From contig JAZUAS010000132.1 of assembly GCA_045638125.1 (NCBI GenBank), forward strand, positions 1-25,177: a DNA stretch of 25,177 bases. The letters are read 5' to 3'. Below the pieces are notes generated by a model. The model was not told the origin of the DNA. It ran no database searches and saw only the letters and a list, made by a program, of their open reading frames with translations. The translations under genes and the position numbers were made by a program. Every line of letters begins with the position of its first letter. The stretch's first letter is position 1. This document shows, in pieces, positions 1 to 7,065 of the stretch. This DNA comes from SVTX01 sp045638125. Its GTDB lineage: Bacteria > Bacillota > Clostridia > Oscillospirales > CAG-272.

Positions 1-30
1 GCCCTCCCGATGCAATTGCATCGGGAGGGC
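1..30 (-). terminator. Perfect 30-bp palindrome, probable terminator of the HAD phosphatase gene
   Basis: The first 30 bases are a perfect palindrome: arm GCCCTCCCGATGC, centre AATT, then the exact reverse complement. It lies 9 bases beyond the stop codon of the minus-strand phosphatase gene, where a rho-independent terminator is expected. Its T-tract on the minus strand would fall before base 1, so it cannot be confirmed here. On the plus strand the hairpin is not followed by a T-run. Confidence 0.65.
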
Positions 31-39
31 TGAATTCAG

Positions 40-891
40 TTATTTCTTGCTTTTATACTGCGAGAGCTGGGTTTTCTCCTTGGTGCTGAGTTTTTCAAGC
101 ACCGCCATGTTTTCGATCATCAATTCCACGATATTTTCGAGGGGAGAATCGGGAGAATAGTCTGCGGCACAGACGTAGTTGATTCGCTCATCTTCTACAA
201 GGGGCTTGACGGAGTCGCTGTTGCCGGGGGAGTAGAGCGCTATGGACTTGCCTCCGCGCTCCTTAACCAGCTTCATGCAAGGAATATCGGTCATTCCGTC
301 GCCTATGTATATCATATTTCTGTATGCTATTCGGCGCAGACTTTCGTCTTGAACGCGGTTGAGGTTGTAATCGTCGGTTACGTCCAGCGTGCCCTTGGAT
401 ATACGGTAGATGTACTGTGTTTTGAGGGTGTAGTTGATGGCGAGAGCGGGCCAGAGTGCTTCACCGTTTTCGTCATACATATATCGGCAGGCGTAGATGC
501 GCTTAAAGTATTTTGCGATGGGAGTACCCTGAATTATTTCGTACGTTCCCGAGGAAATGATATAATGCTCGATATTGACACCAAGAGACTCGCCGTAGGC
601 ATTGATTCTATCAAACCAAGTGAGAACTCCCTTGAAAAAGACTACGTTTTTAGCGCAGCCTTTGAGATATTCCTCGGTCAGCGGAATTCCTCTTTCCTTG
701 CAGGTCTTGATCATTACGAGCATATACGCAAGAATCTTTTCCACCTCGTGGGTTTTGGAAATGTGAGCCGCCTCGCCCCAGAATTCATCGGGAGTCATAT
801 TGAGATTTTTTATAAAGTCGTATTCCTGCATATCTGTGGTGCAGAGAGTTTTATCAAAATCGTAGAGAATAGCTATCGTAGGCTTTGACAT
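40..891 (-). CDS. HAD-superfamily phosphatase (phosphoserine-phosphatase-like, subfamily I)
   Basis: This 283-residue soluble protein probably hydrolyses a phosphomonoester in the cytoplasm; the substrate is unknown. HAD motif I is near the N-terminus as DFDKTL (residues 11-16), with D11 as the expected nucleophile and D13 as the acid/base. Motif II is likely the serine in the IISSGT stretch near residue 113. Motif IV is GDGMTDIP near residue 200, which supplies the Mg-binding aspartates. The helical insert between motifs I and II fits a C1-type cap, as in phosphoserine phosphatases. The ATG at 891 follows an AAAGGA ribosome site. The gene looks monocistronic, with its own promoter at 926-955 and a palindromic terminator at 1-30. 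The fold assignment is firm, but the substrate cannot be deduced from the sequence or its neighbours. Confidence 0.88.
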   Translation of the reverse strand: MSKPTIAILYDFDKTLCTTDMQEYDFIKNLNMTPDEFWGEAAHISKTHEVEKILAYMLVMIKTCKERGIPLTEEYLKGCAKNVVFFKGVLTWFDRINAYGESLGVNIEHYIISSGTYEIIQGTPIAKYFKRIYACRYMYDENGEALWPALAINYTLKTQYIYRISKGTLDVTDDYNLNRVQDESLRRIAYRNMIYIGDGMTDIPCMKLVKERGGKSIALYSPGNSDSVKPLVEDERINYVCAADYSPDSPLENIVELMIENMAVLEKLSTKEKTQLSQYKSKK

Positions 892-925
892 GATCGTTCA
901 TCCTTTCTTTAAGCTTTACGATTAT

Positions 926-955
926 ATTATAGCATACAATATCCCGCGTAGTCAA
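926..955 (-). promoter_or_regulatory. Sigma-A type promoter for the HAD phosphatase
   Basis: Read on the minus strand, TTGACT (955-950) is followed by an 18-base spacer and TATAAT (931-926). The TGC just before the hexamer makes it an extended -10. It lies 35 bases upstream of the phosphatase ATG. A second overlapping TATAAT sits at 926-921. Confidence 0.75.
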
Positions 956-1004
956 GAGGGAATAAAGATAACAAATGCGCGTATTTGAATGAATTTTTGA
1001 CGCA

Positions 1005-1047
1005 AATAAAACCACCGCCGCGCCTGTCTGTAAGGCGCGACGGTTTG
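1005..1047 (-). terminator. Strong rho-independent terminator downstream of spo0A
   Basis: The arms 1015-1025 (CCGCCGCGCCT) and 1033-1043 (AGGCGCGACGG) pair over 11 bp with one G-U, around a 7-base loop. On the minus strand this GC-rich stem is followed by GGTTTTATTT. It begins 11 bases after the spo0A stop codon, which separates spo0A from the phosphatase gene. Confidence 0.85.
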
Positions 1048-1053
1048 AAAAGA

Positions 1054-1845
1054 TCAATACAATTTGTATTTAAGTCTCAAATTATCTGCTATCATCGCAA
1101 TAAACTCGCTATTCGTGGGTTTACCACGATTATTTTGAATTGTGTAGCCGAAATAGGAATTAAGCGTATCCACGTCGCCGCGATCCCACGCGACCTCGAT
1201 GGCGTGGCGGATGGCGCGCTCGACGCGGCTTGTGGTGGTTTGGTATTTCTTTGCCACGGAGGGGTAGAGAACTTTAGTGACCGAATTGATGATGTCACTG
1301 TCTTTAACTGTCAGGAGAATTGCGGTGCGGAGATACTGGTAACCCTTGATATGAGCAGGAACGCCTATCTGGTGGATGATTCGTGTGACCTGCGCCTCAA
1401 TATCCGGTGTGTTGTCTGCGATTTCGTTCTTTTCTGCCTGCGCCGATTCGGATCTTTGATTGCGGTTTTTCAGCATACTGTCGACGTATTCAATAAGGTT
1501 AGATTGATTTATAGGCTTGATAAGACAAAGCTCGGCTCCGGCTTGAAGCGCTTGGACGAAGATGTTTTGATTGGAGATTGGGGAGGTCATGATCATAACG
1601 GGCGGCTTGTCGCTGCCGTAGGAAAGAGATTTGGCGCTTCTGACTACGCTAAGCCCGTCTATCTTGGACATCCAGATGTCAATTATCACCACGTCGGGAT
1701 GAATACGCCCAATTTTCGCGAGGGCATCCTCTCCGTTGACAGCTTCCTCTATGTATCGGCATCCCGCTCGCAAAAAACAGTCCTTTATAAGGGCGCGACC
1801 GGACGAATTTTCGTCGGCAATAAGTATTTTTGTTGTGTATTCCAC
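1054..1845 (-). CDS. spo0A: Sporulation master response regulator Spo0A
   Basis: Spo0A is the phosphorelay-controlled DNA-binding regulator that commits the cell to endospore formation. At 263 residues it has the usual length. The N-terminal receiver (about 1-120) has the acidic pair D11/E12, phosphoacceptor D56 in VVIIDIWM, a conserved T in MIMTSP and the lysine in LIKP. The C-terminal Spo0A domain (about 150-263) carries the family-defining SRVERAIRHAIEVAW recognition region and KPTNSEFIAMIAD. The start is GTG at 1845, ten bases after AGGAGG. The residue after D56-x-x-M is serine instead of the proline usual in receivers. The gene stands alone, with its own promoter and terminator, rather than next to spoIVB as in Bacillus. 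An 0A-box-like site and several dyads lie upstream. Confidence 0.97.
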   Translation of the reverse strand: MEYTTKILIADENSSGRALIKDCFLRAGCRYIEEAVNGEDALAKIGRIHPDVVIIDIWMSKIDGLSVVRSAKSLSYGSDKPPVMIMTSPISNQNIFVQALQAGAELCLIKPINQSNLIEYVDSMLKNRNQRSESAQAEKNEIADNTPDIEAQVTRIIHQIGVPAHIKGYQYLRTAILLTVKDSDIINSVTKVLYPSVAKKYQTTTSRVERAIRHAIEVAWDRGDVDTLNSYFGYTIQNNRGKPTNSEFIAMIADNLRLKYKLY

Positions 1846-1889
1846 TTTCGTGTATCCTCCTGAAAGATATTTTTATTGATTACGGTTAT

Positions 1890-1918
1890 ATTTTACCATA
1901 AATTGGAAATTTTTGCAA
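1890..1918 (-). promoter_or_regulatory. Sigma-A type promoter of spo0A
   Basis: On the minus strand TTGCAA (1918-1913) is followed by a 17-base spacer and TAAAAT (1895-1890). The TGG in front of the hexamer forms an extended -10. Transcription would start near 1883, giving a short leader of about 38 bases that contains AGGAGG. The -35 overlaps one arm of a 14-bp dyad. Confidence 0.65.
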
Positions 1919-1969
1919 TACTATTTCCAAAAATTTCCAATGGTGAAAATTACCAAAATTTTCCATTGG
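1902..1969. repeat. Nested TTGGAAA/TTTCCAA dyads over and upstream of the spo0A -35
   Basis: ATTGGAAATTTTTG (1902-1915) is a perfect 14-bp inverted repeat of 1928-1941. The right arm of that dyad overlaps the left arm of a second one: CCAATGG (1937-1943) pairs with CCATTGG (1963-1969), with near-symmetric AAAATT flanks. The first dyad covers the spo0A -35. The arrangement looks like a multi-site operator, but no binding protein can be named. Confidence 0.5.
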
Positions 1970-2013
1970 GTTTTGGGTTTTCTAACGAAAAAGCATAGAG
2001 CCTTGTAAAATGC

Positions 2014-2020
2014 TGTCGAA
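2014..2020 (+). promoter_or_regulatory. Candidate 0A box (TGTCGAA) upstream of spo0A
   Basis: TGTCGAA matches the Spo0A recognition core known from Bacillus (TGNCGAA). It lies about 95 bases upstream of the spo0A -35, between the end of rluB and the spo0A dyads. A 7-mer can occur by chance, so the support comes from its position ahead of spo0A itself. Confidence 0.4.
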
Positions 2021-2055
2021 AGCGGTGAAAATCTATAGAAAAAAGTGATTAAAAT

Positions 2056-2085
2056 AACAAAAAAGGAGCGCAAGCTCCTTTTTTA
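2056..2085 (-). terminator. Terminator after rluB, end of the lon-rluB operon
   Basis: GGAGC (2065-2069), loop GCAA and GCTCC (2074-2078) form a hairpin flanked by A6 on one side and T6 on the other, so the stem extends through A-T pairs. On the minus strand a T-run follows. It lies 10 bases beyond the rluB stop. By symmetry it could also work on the plus strand. Confidence 0.85.
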
Positions 2086-2094
2086 TATAATATT

Positions 2095-2829
2095 TTAGCA
2101 TTTTTTTAGATAGTCAATCTCGCTGCTCGTCAGCATGCGCCATTTGCCCTCGGATAATTGCCCTAATTTCAACTTACCAATAGCTACTCTCTGCAATCGT
2201 AGAATACGCACGCCGTGAAGCTCGCACATTCTGCGTATCTGTCGGTTTCTGCCCTCAAAAAGTTCAAATTCCGCTACGGTTGTCTTTTCATCGCCCCCTA
2301 CGTGACGCACTCTGACCTTCATAGTCAGTCTACCGTCAAGCTCCACAGGCTCGCCGAGCGTGGATAGGCTTGCGGGCTCAAATTGACCCTTCAGGGTGAC
2401 GTGATATAGCTTGGGAATAGAATGACGCGGATGCGTCAGCTTATTGGCAAGAGCGCCGTCGTTGGTCAAGAGAAGCAGACCGTCCGAGTCCATATCAAGT
2501 CTGCCCACGGGGTAGAGGCGGACACTTTTGCCGTGTTCGTCTTTTACGTCTCGACAAAGATCGGTAACGTTGCGCCTGCCCTTTTCGTCGCTGGCGGTAC
2601 ACACGATGCCACGAGGCTTGTTGAGCATTATGCAGATTTTTTGGTCTGCCGCCGCCGTTATCCTTCGACCTATCCAGACGACTTCGTCGGCTTCGGGGTC
2701 TATCTTCTCGCCAAGCTCGGCGATGCGACCGTTGACTGTCACCCTGCCTTGTCTTATTTCTTCCTCTGCCGCGCGGCGAGACATTACGCCGCAATCGGTG
2801 AAATATTTTGAAATTCTGATCTTTTCCAT
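2095..2829 (-). CDS. rluB: rRNA pseudouridine synthase, RsuA/RluB family
   Basis: This enzyme isomerises a specific uridine in rRNA to pseudouridine, acting on the ribosomal large subunit if it is RluB. It has an N-terminal S4 RNA-binding domain (RISKYFTDCGVMSRRAAEEEI) and then the catalytic domain. The signature GRLDMDSDGLLLLTNDG contains the catalytic aspartate, residue 112 counted from this start. The open frame extends 11 codons further to an ATG at 2862 that touches the dacF stop (TAAATG). I prefer the start at 2829 because family members begin a few residues before the S4 motif. The short extension also contains a hairpin (GTTGC-TTT-GCAAC), and neither start has a good ribosome site. 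It is the last gene of the operon. RsuA and RluB cannot be separated with certainty by eye. Confidence 0.9.
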   Translation of the reverse strand: MEKIRISKYFTDCGVMSRRAAEEEIRQGRVTVNGRIAELGEKIDPEADEVVWIGRRITAAADQKICIMLNKPRGIVCTASDEKGRRNVTDLCRDVKDEHGKSVRLYPVGRLDMDSDGLLLLTNDGALANKLTHPRHSIPKLYHVTLKGQFEPASLSTLGEPVELDGRLTMKVRVRHVGGDEKTTVAEFELFEGRNRQIRRMCELHGVRILRLQRVAIGKLKLGQLSEGKWRMLTSSEIDYLKKC

Positions 2830-2862
2830 CTTGATTTTTTCAATTCCGTTGCAAAGCAACAT

Positions 2863-4080
2863 TTATTTTTTAAATAGGGAAGTGATTCTTTCCCAAAGCG
2901 AAATCTTATGTTTTAAGCTCCCAGCAAAGTAGCTTGAGAGCAGTGGGGAGGAGGCTACGACCTTTCCGTCGACGGTATAGATCACACGACCCAAAACCTC
3001 TCCCTCGTATATGGGTGCGTATTCGAATCTTGCTGCCTCTATCCGACATTCTGCCGCAGGGGCAGACCGTGGCAGAGTAGCTCTTATTTCTTCTGCGTTC
3101 GTCAGAGTGACGTATGATTTATCACTGCCGACCACGGGTAAAATATGCGAAATCTCGCCGAAGGCGGCGAGCAACCTCGACTCGTAAGTTGAAAATCCGT
3201 AATCAAGGAGAGCCTTATGGTCTTGCCAATCGTTCGGAGCGGATAGGGTAACGCATATAAGGTTAAGTCCGTCGCGTTCTGCCGCGCTGACCAGACACCG
3301 CCCACTCTTTTTAGTGTATCCGGTTTTGATGCCGATAGCGCCGTCGTAATTTTTCAAAAGCTTATTATGATTTATAAGCAGTCGCACTCCCTCTGTTTCG
3401 TTGAGAGGGATAGTCTTTTTATGTGTGGAGACGATCTCTTTGAACCTGTCATTTTTCATCGCAGCGGCTGCAATTATGGCAAGCTCACGCGCCGTGGTGT
3501 AATGCTCCGGATCGTCAAGACCGTGAGGATTGGTAAAATGTGTATCTTTTAGACCAAGCTCTCCCGCTTTTTGGTTCATCATCTCGGCAAAGCTCTCAAC
3601 GCTTCCGCCAACGTGTATGGCTACTGCGGTCGCCGCATCGTTTGCCGATTCGAGAAGTGTGGCATAGAGCAGATTCTCAAGGGTCAGTCGCTCGCCCTCG
3701 TAAAGATATACTGACGACCCCTCAACTCCAACTGCCTCGCGAGGAATAGTTACCTCAGAATGAAGCTCACCCCTCTCAATAGCGACGAGAGCGGTCATTA
3801 TCTTGGTGGTTGACGCCATAGGAAGGCGCTCGTCGGGATTTTTGGAACAAAGGAGCTCTCCGCTGTCTCCGTCTATAAGAACTGCGGATTTCGCCGACAC
3901 GGATGGCATTACAGAATCCGATAACACCTGCTCTGCACGGCCTGATGGCGTATACGTCACCGATGGTTTTTTTTGCGCATCGGAGGTGCAGGACGAAAGA
4001 GCAGAGCAATACAACAATAAAGCCGTCGTCATTACCGCGGCTTTAAAAAATACACCTTTATATTTTTTTAAAAAAGACAT
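2863..4080 (-). CDS. dacF: D-alanyl-D-alanine carboxypeptidase (PBP5/DacF family), probable lipoprotein
   Basis: A penicillin-binding D,D-carboxypeptidase that trims the terminal D-alanine from peptidoglycan stem peptides outside the membrane. All three active-site motifs are present: STTK (S90, K93), SAN (145-147) and KTG (252-254). About 110 residues after the catalytic domain form the beta-rich C-terminal domain. The N-terminus has a basic start, a hydrophobic stretch and a lipobox-like LSSC ending at C31, which suggests a lipid anchor. A longer frame starts at 4098, but its added codons are themselves the GGAGG ribosome site, so ATG 4080 (seven bases after GGAGG) is the start. The gene lies between ytfJ and rluB as in other Firmicutes, where the equivalent enzyme acts in spore cortex formation; that role is inferred. 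The ribosome site can be paired in a 10-bp hairpin. Confidence 0.93.
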   Translation of the reverse strand: MSFLKKYKGVFFKAAVMTTALLLYCSALSSCTSDAQKKPSVTYTPSGRAEQVLSDSVMPSVSAKSAVLIDGDSGELLCSKNPDERLPMASTTKIMTALVAIERGELHSEVTIPREAVGVEGSSVYLYEGERLTLENLLYATLLESANDAATAVAIHVGGSVESFAEMMNQKAGELGLKDTHFTNPHGLDDPEHYTTARELAIIAAAAMKNDRFKEIVSTHKKTIPLNETEGVRLLINHNKLLKNYDGAIGIKTGYTKKSGRCLVSAAERDGLNLICVTLSAPNDWQDHKALLDYGFSTYESRLLAAFGEISHILPVVGSDKSYVTLTNAEEIRATLPRSAPAAECRIEAARFEYAPIYEGEVLGRVIYTVDGKVVASSPLLSSYFAGSLKHKISLWERITSLFKK

Positions 4081-4088
4081 AACTATTC

Positions 4089-4129
4089 CTCCGGACAAGT
4101 AAGCCTTACTGCATTATATTTGTCCGGAG
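4089..4129 (-). promoter_or_regulatory. Hairpin that would sequester the dacF ribosome binding site
   Basis: CTCCGGACAA (4089-4098) and TTGTCCGGAG (4120-4129) form a perfect 10-bp stem around a 21-base loop. The 3' arm on the transcript contains GGAG of the dacF Shine-Dalgarno sequence. Inside the loop lies a small second dyad (AGTAAG/CTTACT) and a TATAAT (minus strand, 4118-4113) without a recognisable -35. The element is either an RNA switch on read-through transcripts or an operator over a weak internal promoter. Confidence 0.5.
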
Positions 4130-4167
4130 AAATATTTATTCTAAAAAGTGGCAATTTGCCGCAAGTA

Positions 4168-4578
4168 TTATTCTTCGTCTTCCTTTACGAAGATAGCCTT
4201 GATCTTTGCGAGGATCTCGGGAGAACGGTCGATAATATCGGAGATCTGCTCCAGAGGATCGGTGGGGTTCTTTACACCGATATTGATAAGCTCAACGTCG
4301 CCGTTCTTGGAAACCGCAAGAATACCGATAGGCTGAACCGAAATTCCGGTTCCTCCGCCTGCGCCGAAGTTCTGGGGCTTGTCCTTTGATCCTCCGGACT
4401 TGTCGTTGAAGTCAAGACCACCGGTTGCAAATCCTGCAGCGACCTTGGAGATCGGGATAAGAGTCGTACCCGATGCGGTTTCAACGGGAGTACCCATAAC
4501 GGTGTCAGCGTCGATCATATTTCTGATTTGCGCCAAGGTTGACTGTACTACTTCCTGAAGCTTGTTTTCGGATGCCAT
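4168..4578 (-). CDS. ytfJ: YtfJ/GerW family sporulation protein
   Basis: This 136-residue protein matches the YtfJ/GerW family, known from Bacillus as a sporulation protein needed for normal germination; the biochemical role is not settled. Visible family features are the segment TVMGTPVETASGTTLIPISK, a glycine-rich FGAGGGTG core and the following QPIGILAVSKNGDVELI strand region. There is no signal peptide or membrane segment. The C-terminus is acidic (KEDEE). The ATG at 4578 follows AAAGGA at about ten bases. It sits between the DUF2953 gene and dacF, the usual order in Clostridia. A weak hairpin (GGCA-AAT-TGCC) followed by ACTTTTT, at about 4143-4160, may partly end transcription after it. 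Confidence 0.9.
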   Translation of the reverse strand: MASENKLQEVVQSTLAQIRNMIDADTVMGTPVETASGTTLIPISKVAAGFATGGLDFNDKSGGSKDKPQNFGAGGGTGISVQPIGILAVSKNGDVELINIGVKNPTDPLEQISDIIDRSPEILAKIKAIFVKEDEE

Positions 4579-4648
4579 AGTTGTAATTTCCTTTCATTAC
4601 ATATAGGTTCTTTATTATGCTGAATATCCGCAGATGCGGAAGGTTGCC

Positions 4649-5536
4649 TTATTTATTTTGTCCCTTTTGGGAGTGAGCCTGCTTGCCGCCCGTGCCGTTT
4701 GTCGCCGTCTTGATTTGGGATGCAGACGAGGTCGGGGGGGTATGCCCGTCACTGACCGCCTGCTTTGATTCGGGCTGAATTTTTGTCCAGCCGACGATAC
4801 CGGGAACTGCGGTCTTGATGACTGTCCATAGAAACGAGCCGAGGCTCATTGAGAACGCCAGCTTGACATCAAATTTAATATCTTCTGCAAGAAAATCGGG
4901 GTAGACGCAGATGTCTGCGTTTTTTGAAACGTGAAGATTTGAGTGCTGCTCCAAGATGTAAAGGATAGGCTCGATAGTCGATGCGATCGTTGTCGTCAAA
5001 AGAGCGGTTTTGGCGGCATTGTCCGAGCCTACGGCGATGCGTATTCTCGTAAAGTGAAAATGAAAATGCCCTATAAAGGTTGTAAAAAAGGTTCTGATGA
5101 CCATGAAAAAAAGATCTGACGCATCGTCAATAGCCGGCCACTTCGAGAGCTTTTCGCGGAACTGCTGCCTTTGTTGCTTTACGGTAAGCTTGTTGCCCAG
5201 TGCCTTTTTTTTGCGCTTTTTTGCAGCCCTTTCAGCCTTCTTTTTAGCCTCCGCTTCGGCTTTCTTGGCGGCTTTTTCTGCCGCCTTGCGGTCACGCTTG
5301 GCTATTTTTGCGGGAGTGTAGTCGCGAATATTGTATTTTTTTGCCTTTTTGGGAAGGATCGTGTATCTGATACCCAAAAACGACACCCAAAAACGAAATT
5401 CGTCCTTGAATTCGATGCCGACCTTGATTCTGACCGTGAAGATGATCACGGTGATTGCCACTACGATCGCTACGATGGCAAGAACTACATATAGGATTAT
5501 TGCAGGGAGATCCGTATCAGTCACTCCTTTCACCAA
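4649..5536 (-). CDS. ytfI: DUF2953 (YtfI-like) membrane protein
   Basis: A 295-residue protein of unknown biochemical function. An N-terminal hydrophobic segment (about residues 11-34) is followed by VRIKVGIEFKDEFRFWVSFLGIRYTI, the typical beginning of DUF2953. A highly charged Lys/Ala/Glu stretch (about 75-125) follows and looks helical. A second conserved region has HFHFHFTRIRIAVGSDNAAKTALL (start and end only of a longer block), then a Ser/Thr/Gln/Lys-rich tail (about 255-295). YtfI is the usual partner of YtfJ next to scpAB, so a sporulation role is inferred from neighbours. The start is uncertain: the first codon is TTG at 5536 without a clear ribosome site, and an AAAGGAG lies just inside the frame with no ATG after it. 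Confidence 0.8.
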   Translation of the reverse strand: MVKGVTDTDLPAIILYVVLAIVAIVVAITVIIFTVRIKVGIEFKDEFRFWVSFLGIRYTILPKKAKKYNIRDYTPAKIAKRDRKAAEKAAKKAEAEAKKKAERAAKKRKKKALGNKLTVKQQRQQFREKLSKWPAIDDASDLFFMVIRTFFTTFIGHFHFHFTRIRIAVGSDNAAKTALLTTTIASTIEPILYILEQHSNLHVSKNADICVYPDFLAEDIKFDVKLAFSMSLGSFLWTVIKTAVPGIVGWTKIQPESKQAVSDGHTPPTSSASQIKTATNGTGGKQAHSQKGQNK

Positions 5537-5551
5537 AATTTATATTCAATA

Positions 5552-6202
5552 TTATTCTTCTGTGGTTTGATGATCTGCGGAGATTGCCGCCATTCCGGCG
5601 GTAAATCCTACCTCCTCAACGGCAAGTGCCTCGGGAGTGGCTTCCACTGTGGGGGAAAGCTCGGTCTCGGGCAGGTCTTCGAGAGATGAGAGACCGAAAA
5701 CCCGCAAGAATTTTTCGGTAGTGGTATAAAGCATAGGTCTGCCGGGAGCGTCAAGCCTCGACAGTGACTCGATAAGTCCCTTGTCAATGAGCGAGGTCAT
5801 CGCATAGGAGGAGTCGACTCCGCGAACCGCGTCAACGTAGGCTCTCGTTACGGGCTGATTGTATGCGACCACCGCAAGCGCCTCCATGGTAGAGTTTGAA
5901 AGATTGCCTCCGCGCTTGATGCCCAGCGCCTCTCTTATGTAGGGAAGAAACTCTTCCTTTGTAGCAAATTGGCAGGAGTCGGGGTAGGTGAGAAGCAGGA
6001 CTCCGCGACTTGATTTTTCATTGTTGTAGTCGCGGCTCATAGCCTCTACCATATTTTTTACGTCCTTGGGAGAGAGCCCAAGCACCTCGGAGAGCTTTGC
6101 ATATTCAACGGGGTGACCTGCGGCGTAAAGGATAGCTTCAATTGCGGCAGTCACCTTTTCGAGAGAAATGCTCTCTACTTGATTTACGTTTTCCTGGCTC
6201 AT
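5552..6202 (-). CDS. scpB: Segregation and condensation protein B (ScpB)
   Basis: ScpB is the winged-helix (kite) subunit of the SMC-ScpAB condensin; it dimerises and binds the middle of ScpA to control the SMC ring during chromosome segregation. The 216-residue length is normal. Recognisable parts are the first winged helix (AIEAILYAAGHPVEYAKLSE), the linker with REALGIKRGGNLSNSTMEAL, the conserved AVVAYNQPVTRAYVDAVRGV and LIDKGLIESLSRLDAPGRP, and the YTTTEKFLRVFGLSSLEDLP end of the second domain. An acidic tail follows. Its ATG overlaps the scpA stop as ATGA, so translation is coupled and the two subunits are made together. Confidence 0.95.
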   Translation of the reverse strand: MSQENVNQVESISLEKVTAAIEAILYAAGHPVEYAKLSEVLGLSPKDVKNMVEAMSRDYNNEKSSRGVLLLTYPDSCQFATKEEFLPYIREALGIKRGGNLSNSTMEALAVVAYNQPVTRAYVDAVRGVDSSYAMTSLIDKGLIESLSRLDAPGRPMLYTTTEKFLRVFGLSSLEDLPETELSPTVEATPEALAVEEVGFTAGMAAISADHQTTEE

Positions 6203-7044
6203 TTGTCTGTCTCCTTTTCGTCGCTTTCTTCGTCAAAATTCATTTTTATGGGCTCTGCCGCCGCATCCGCTTCGGATGAATAAAGCTCGTTGCCGTTTGC
6301 ATCCTTTTCCACGTCGTCGGGATTATCATTGATTATAAACTTGGCATCGTCGCCAAGCAGAGTGCCCTCTGCATCGTAAATGAGGATCTTTCTTATCTTG
6401 ATAAGCTCCAGCACGCCGAGGAATATTGCTATCATATCGGGCAGGGAAACACTGTCGTCAAGCAGCTCCTTTAGGCTGGTGGCTTTCTTTTTTGACATCT
6501 TGTTAAGTATTCCCGTGATCTTGACCTCGACGGGAACGATGGGCGAGCTGATCATAGGCGTAAATACCGATCGCTCGACCTTGGGGCGGTTTTCGTTGTA
6601 TGTCACAATGCGGCGCACGGCAAGACAGAGCGATTCAACGTCCTGGTCGAGGACAAAGGTCTTGTCCACACTGATCTCATCGGTGTCCTTTTCAAGTCGA
6701 CCGCTGTATACGGGATAGAGGAGCGCCATCTTTTTTGCCGCTTCCTTTGCCTGCTGGAATTTAAGCAGGGCGTCGGCAAGGGCTGCTCGGGGGTCTTCCT
6801 CCTCTGCCTCGGGCTTGGGGAGAAGAAGCTTGGATTTTATGAGCATAAGCTCGCTTGCCATAACGATAAATTCGCTTGCAAGCTCCATATCAAGGCTTTG
6901 AGCCTCTTCGATATATTGAATGTACTGCTCGCAGATAATGTTGATCTGAATGTTGTCTATCGACATCTTGTTTTTTTGTATCAGCGAGAGCAACAGGTCA
7001 AGAGGCCCTTCGAAAGTCTCAAGACGGTAATTTATTGCGTCCAT
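6199..7044 (-). CDS. scpA: Segregation and condensation protein A (ScpA, kleisin)
   Basis: ScpA is the kleisin that bridges the two SMC heads and recruits ScpB. The N-terminal domain begins INYRLETFEGPLDLLLSLIQ, a family hallmark, and continues into ASEFIVMASELMLIKSKLLL. The C-terminal winged helix that touches the other SMC head is in the DMIAIFLGVLELIKIRKI region. It ends in an acidic tail of about 40 residues. A longer frame begins at TTG 7062, but the sequence before the ATG at 7044 is AGGAGG plus six bases, so 7044 is chosen (281 codons). The gene is followed by scpB with a 4-base overlap. It is preceded by the M50 protease gene, whose stop lies 21 bases upstream. Confidence 0.95.
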   Translation of the reverse strand: MDAINYRLETFEGPLDLLLSLIQKNKMSIDNIQINIICEQYIQYIEEAQSLDMELASEFIVMASELMLIKSKLLLPKPEAEEEDPRAALADALLKFQQAKEAAKKMALLYPVYSGRLEKDTDEISVDKTFVLDQDVESLCLAVRRIVTYNENRPKVERSVFTPMISSPIVPVEVKITGILNKMSKKKATSLKELLDDSVSLPDMIAIFLGVLELIKIRKILIYDAEGTLLGDDAKFIINDNPDDVEKDANGNELYSSEADAAAEPIKMNFDEESDEKETDK

Positions 7045-7065
7045 AAAGGACCTCCTTTCCAAAAT

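Noticed and set aside
985..1863. Plus-strand open frame opposite spo0A
   Set aside because: Spo0A on the minus strand is unmistakable, and the plus frame runs through its terminator and promoter-proximal sequence.
4620..4645. CCGCA-GA-TGCGG hairpin between ytfI and ytfJ as a terminator
   Set aside because: The stem is short, the loop is two bases, and no T-run follows on either strand.
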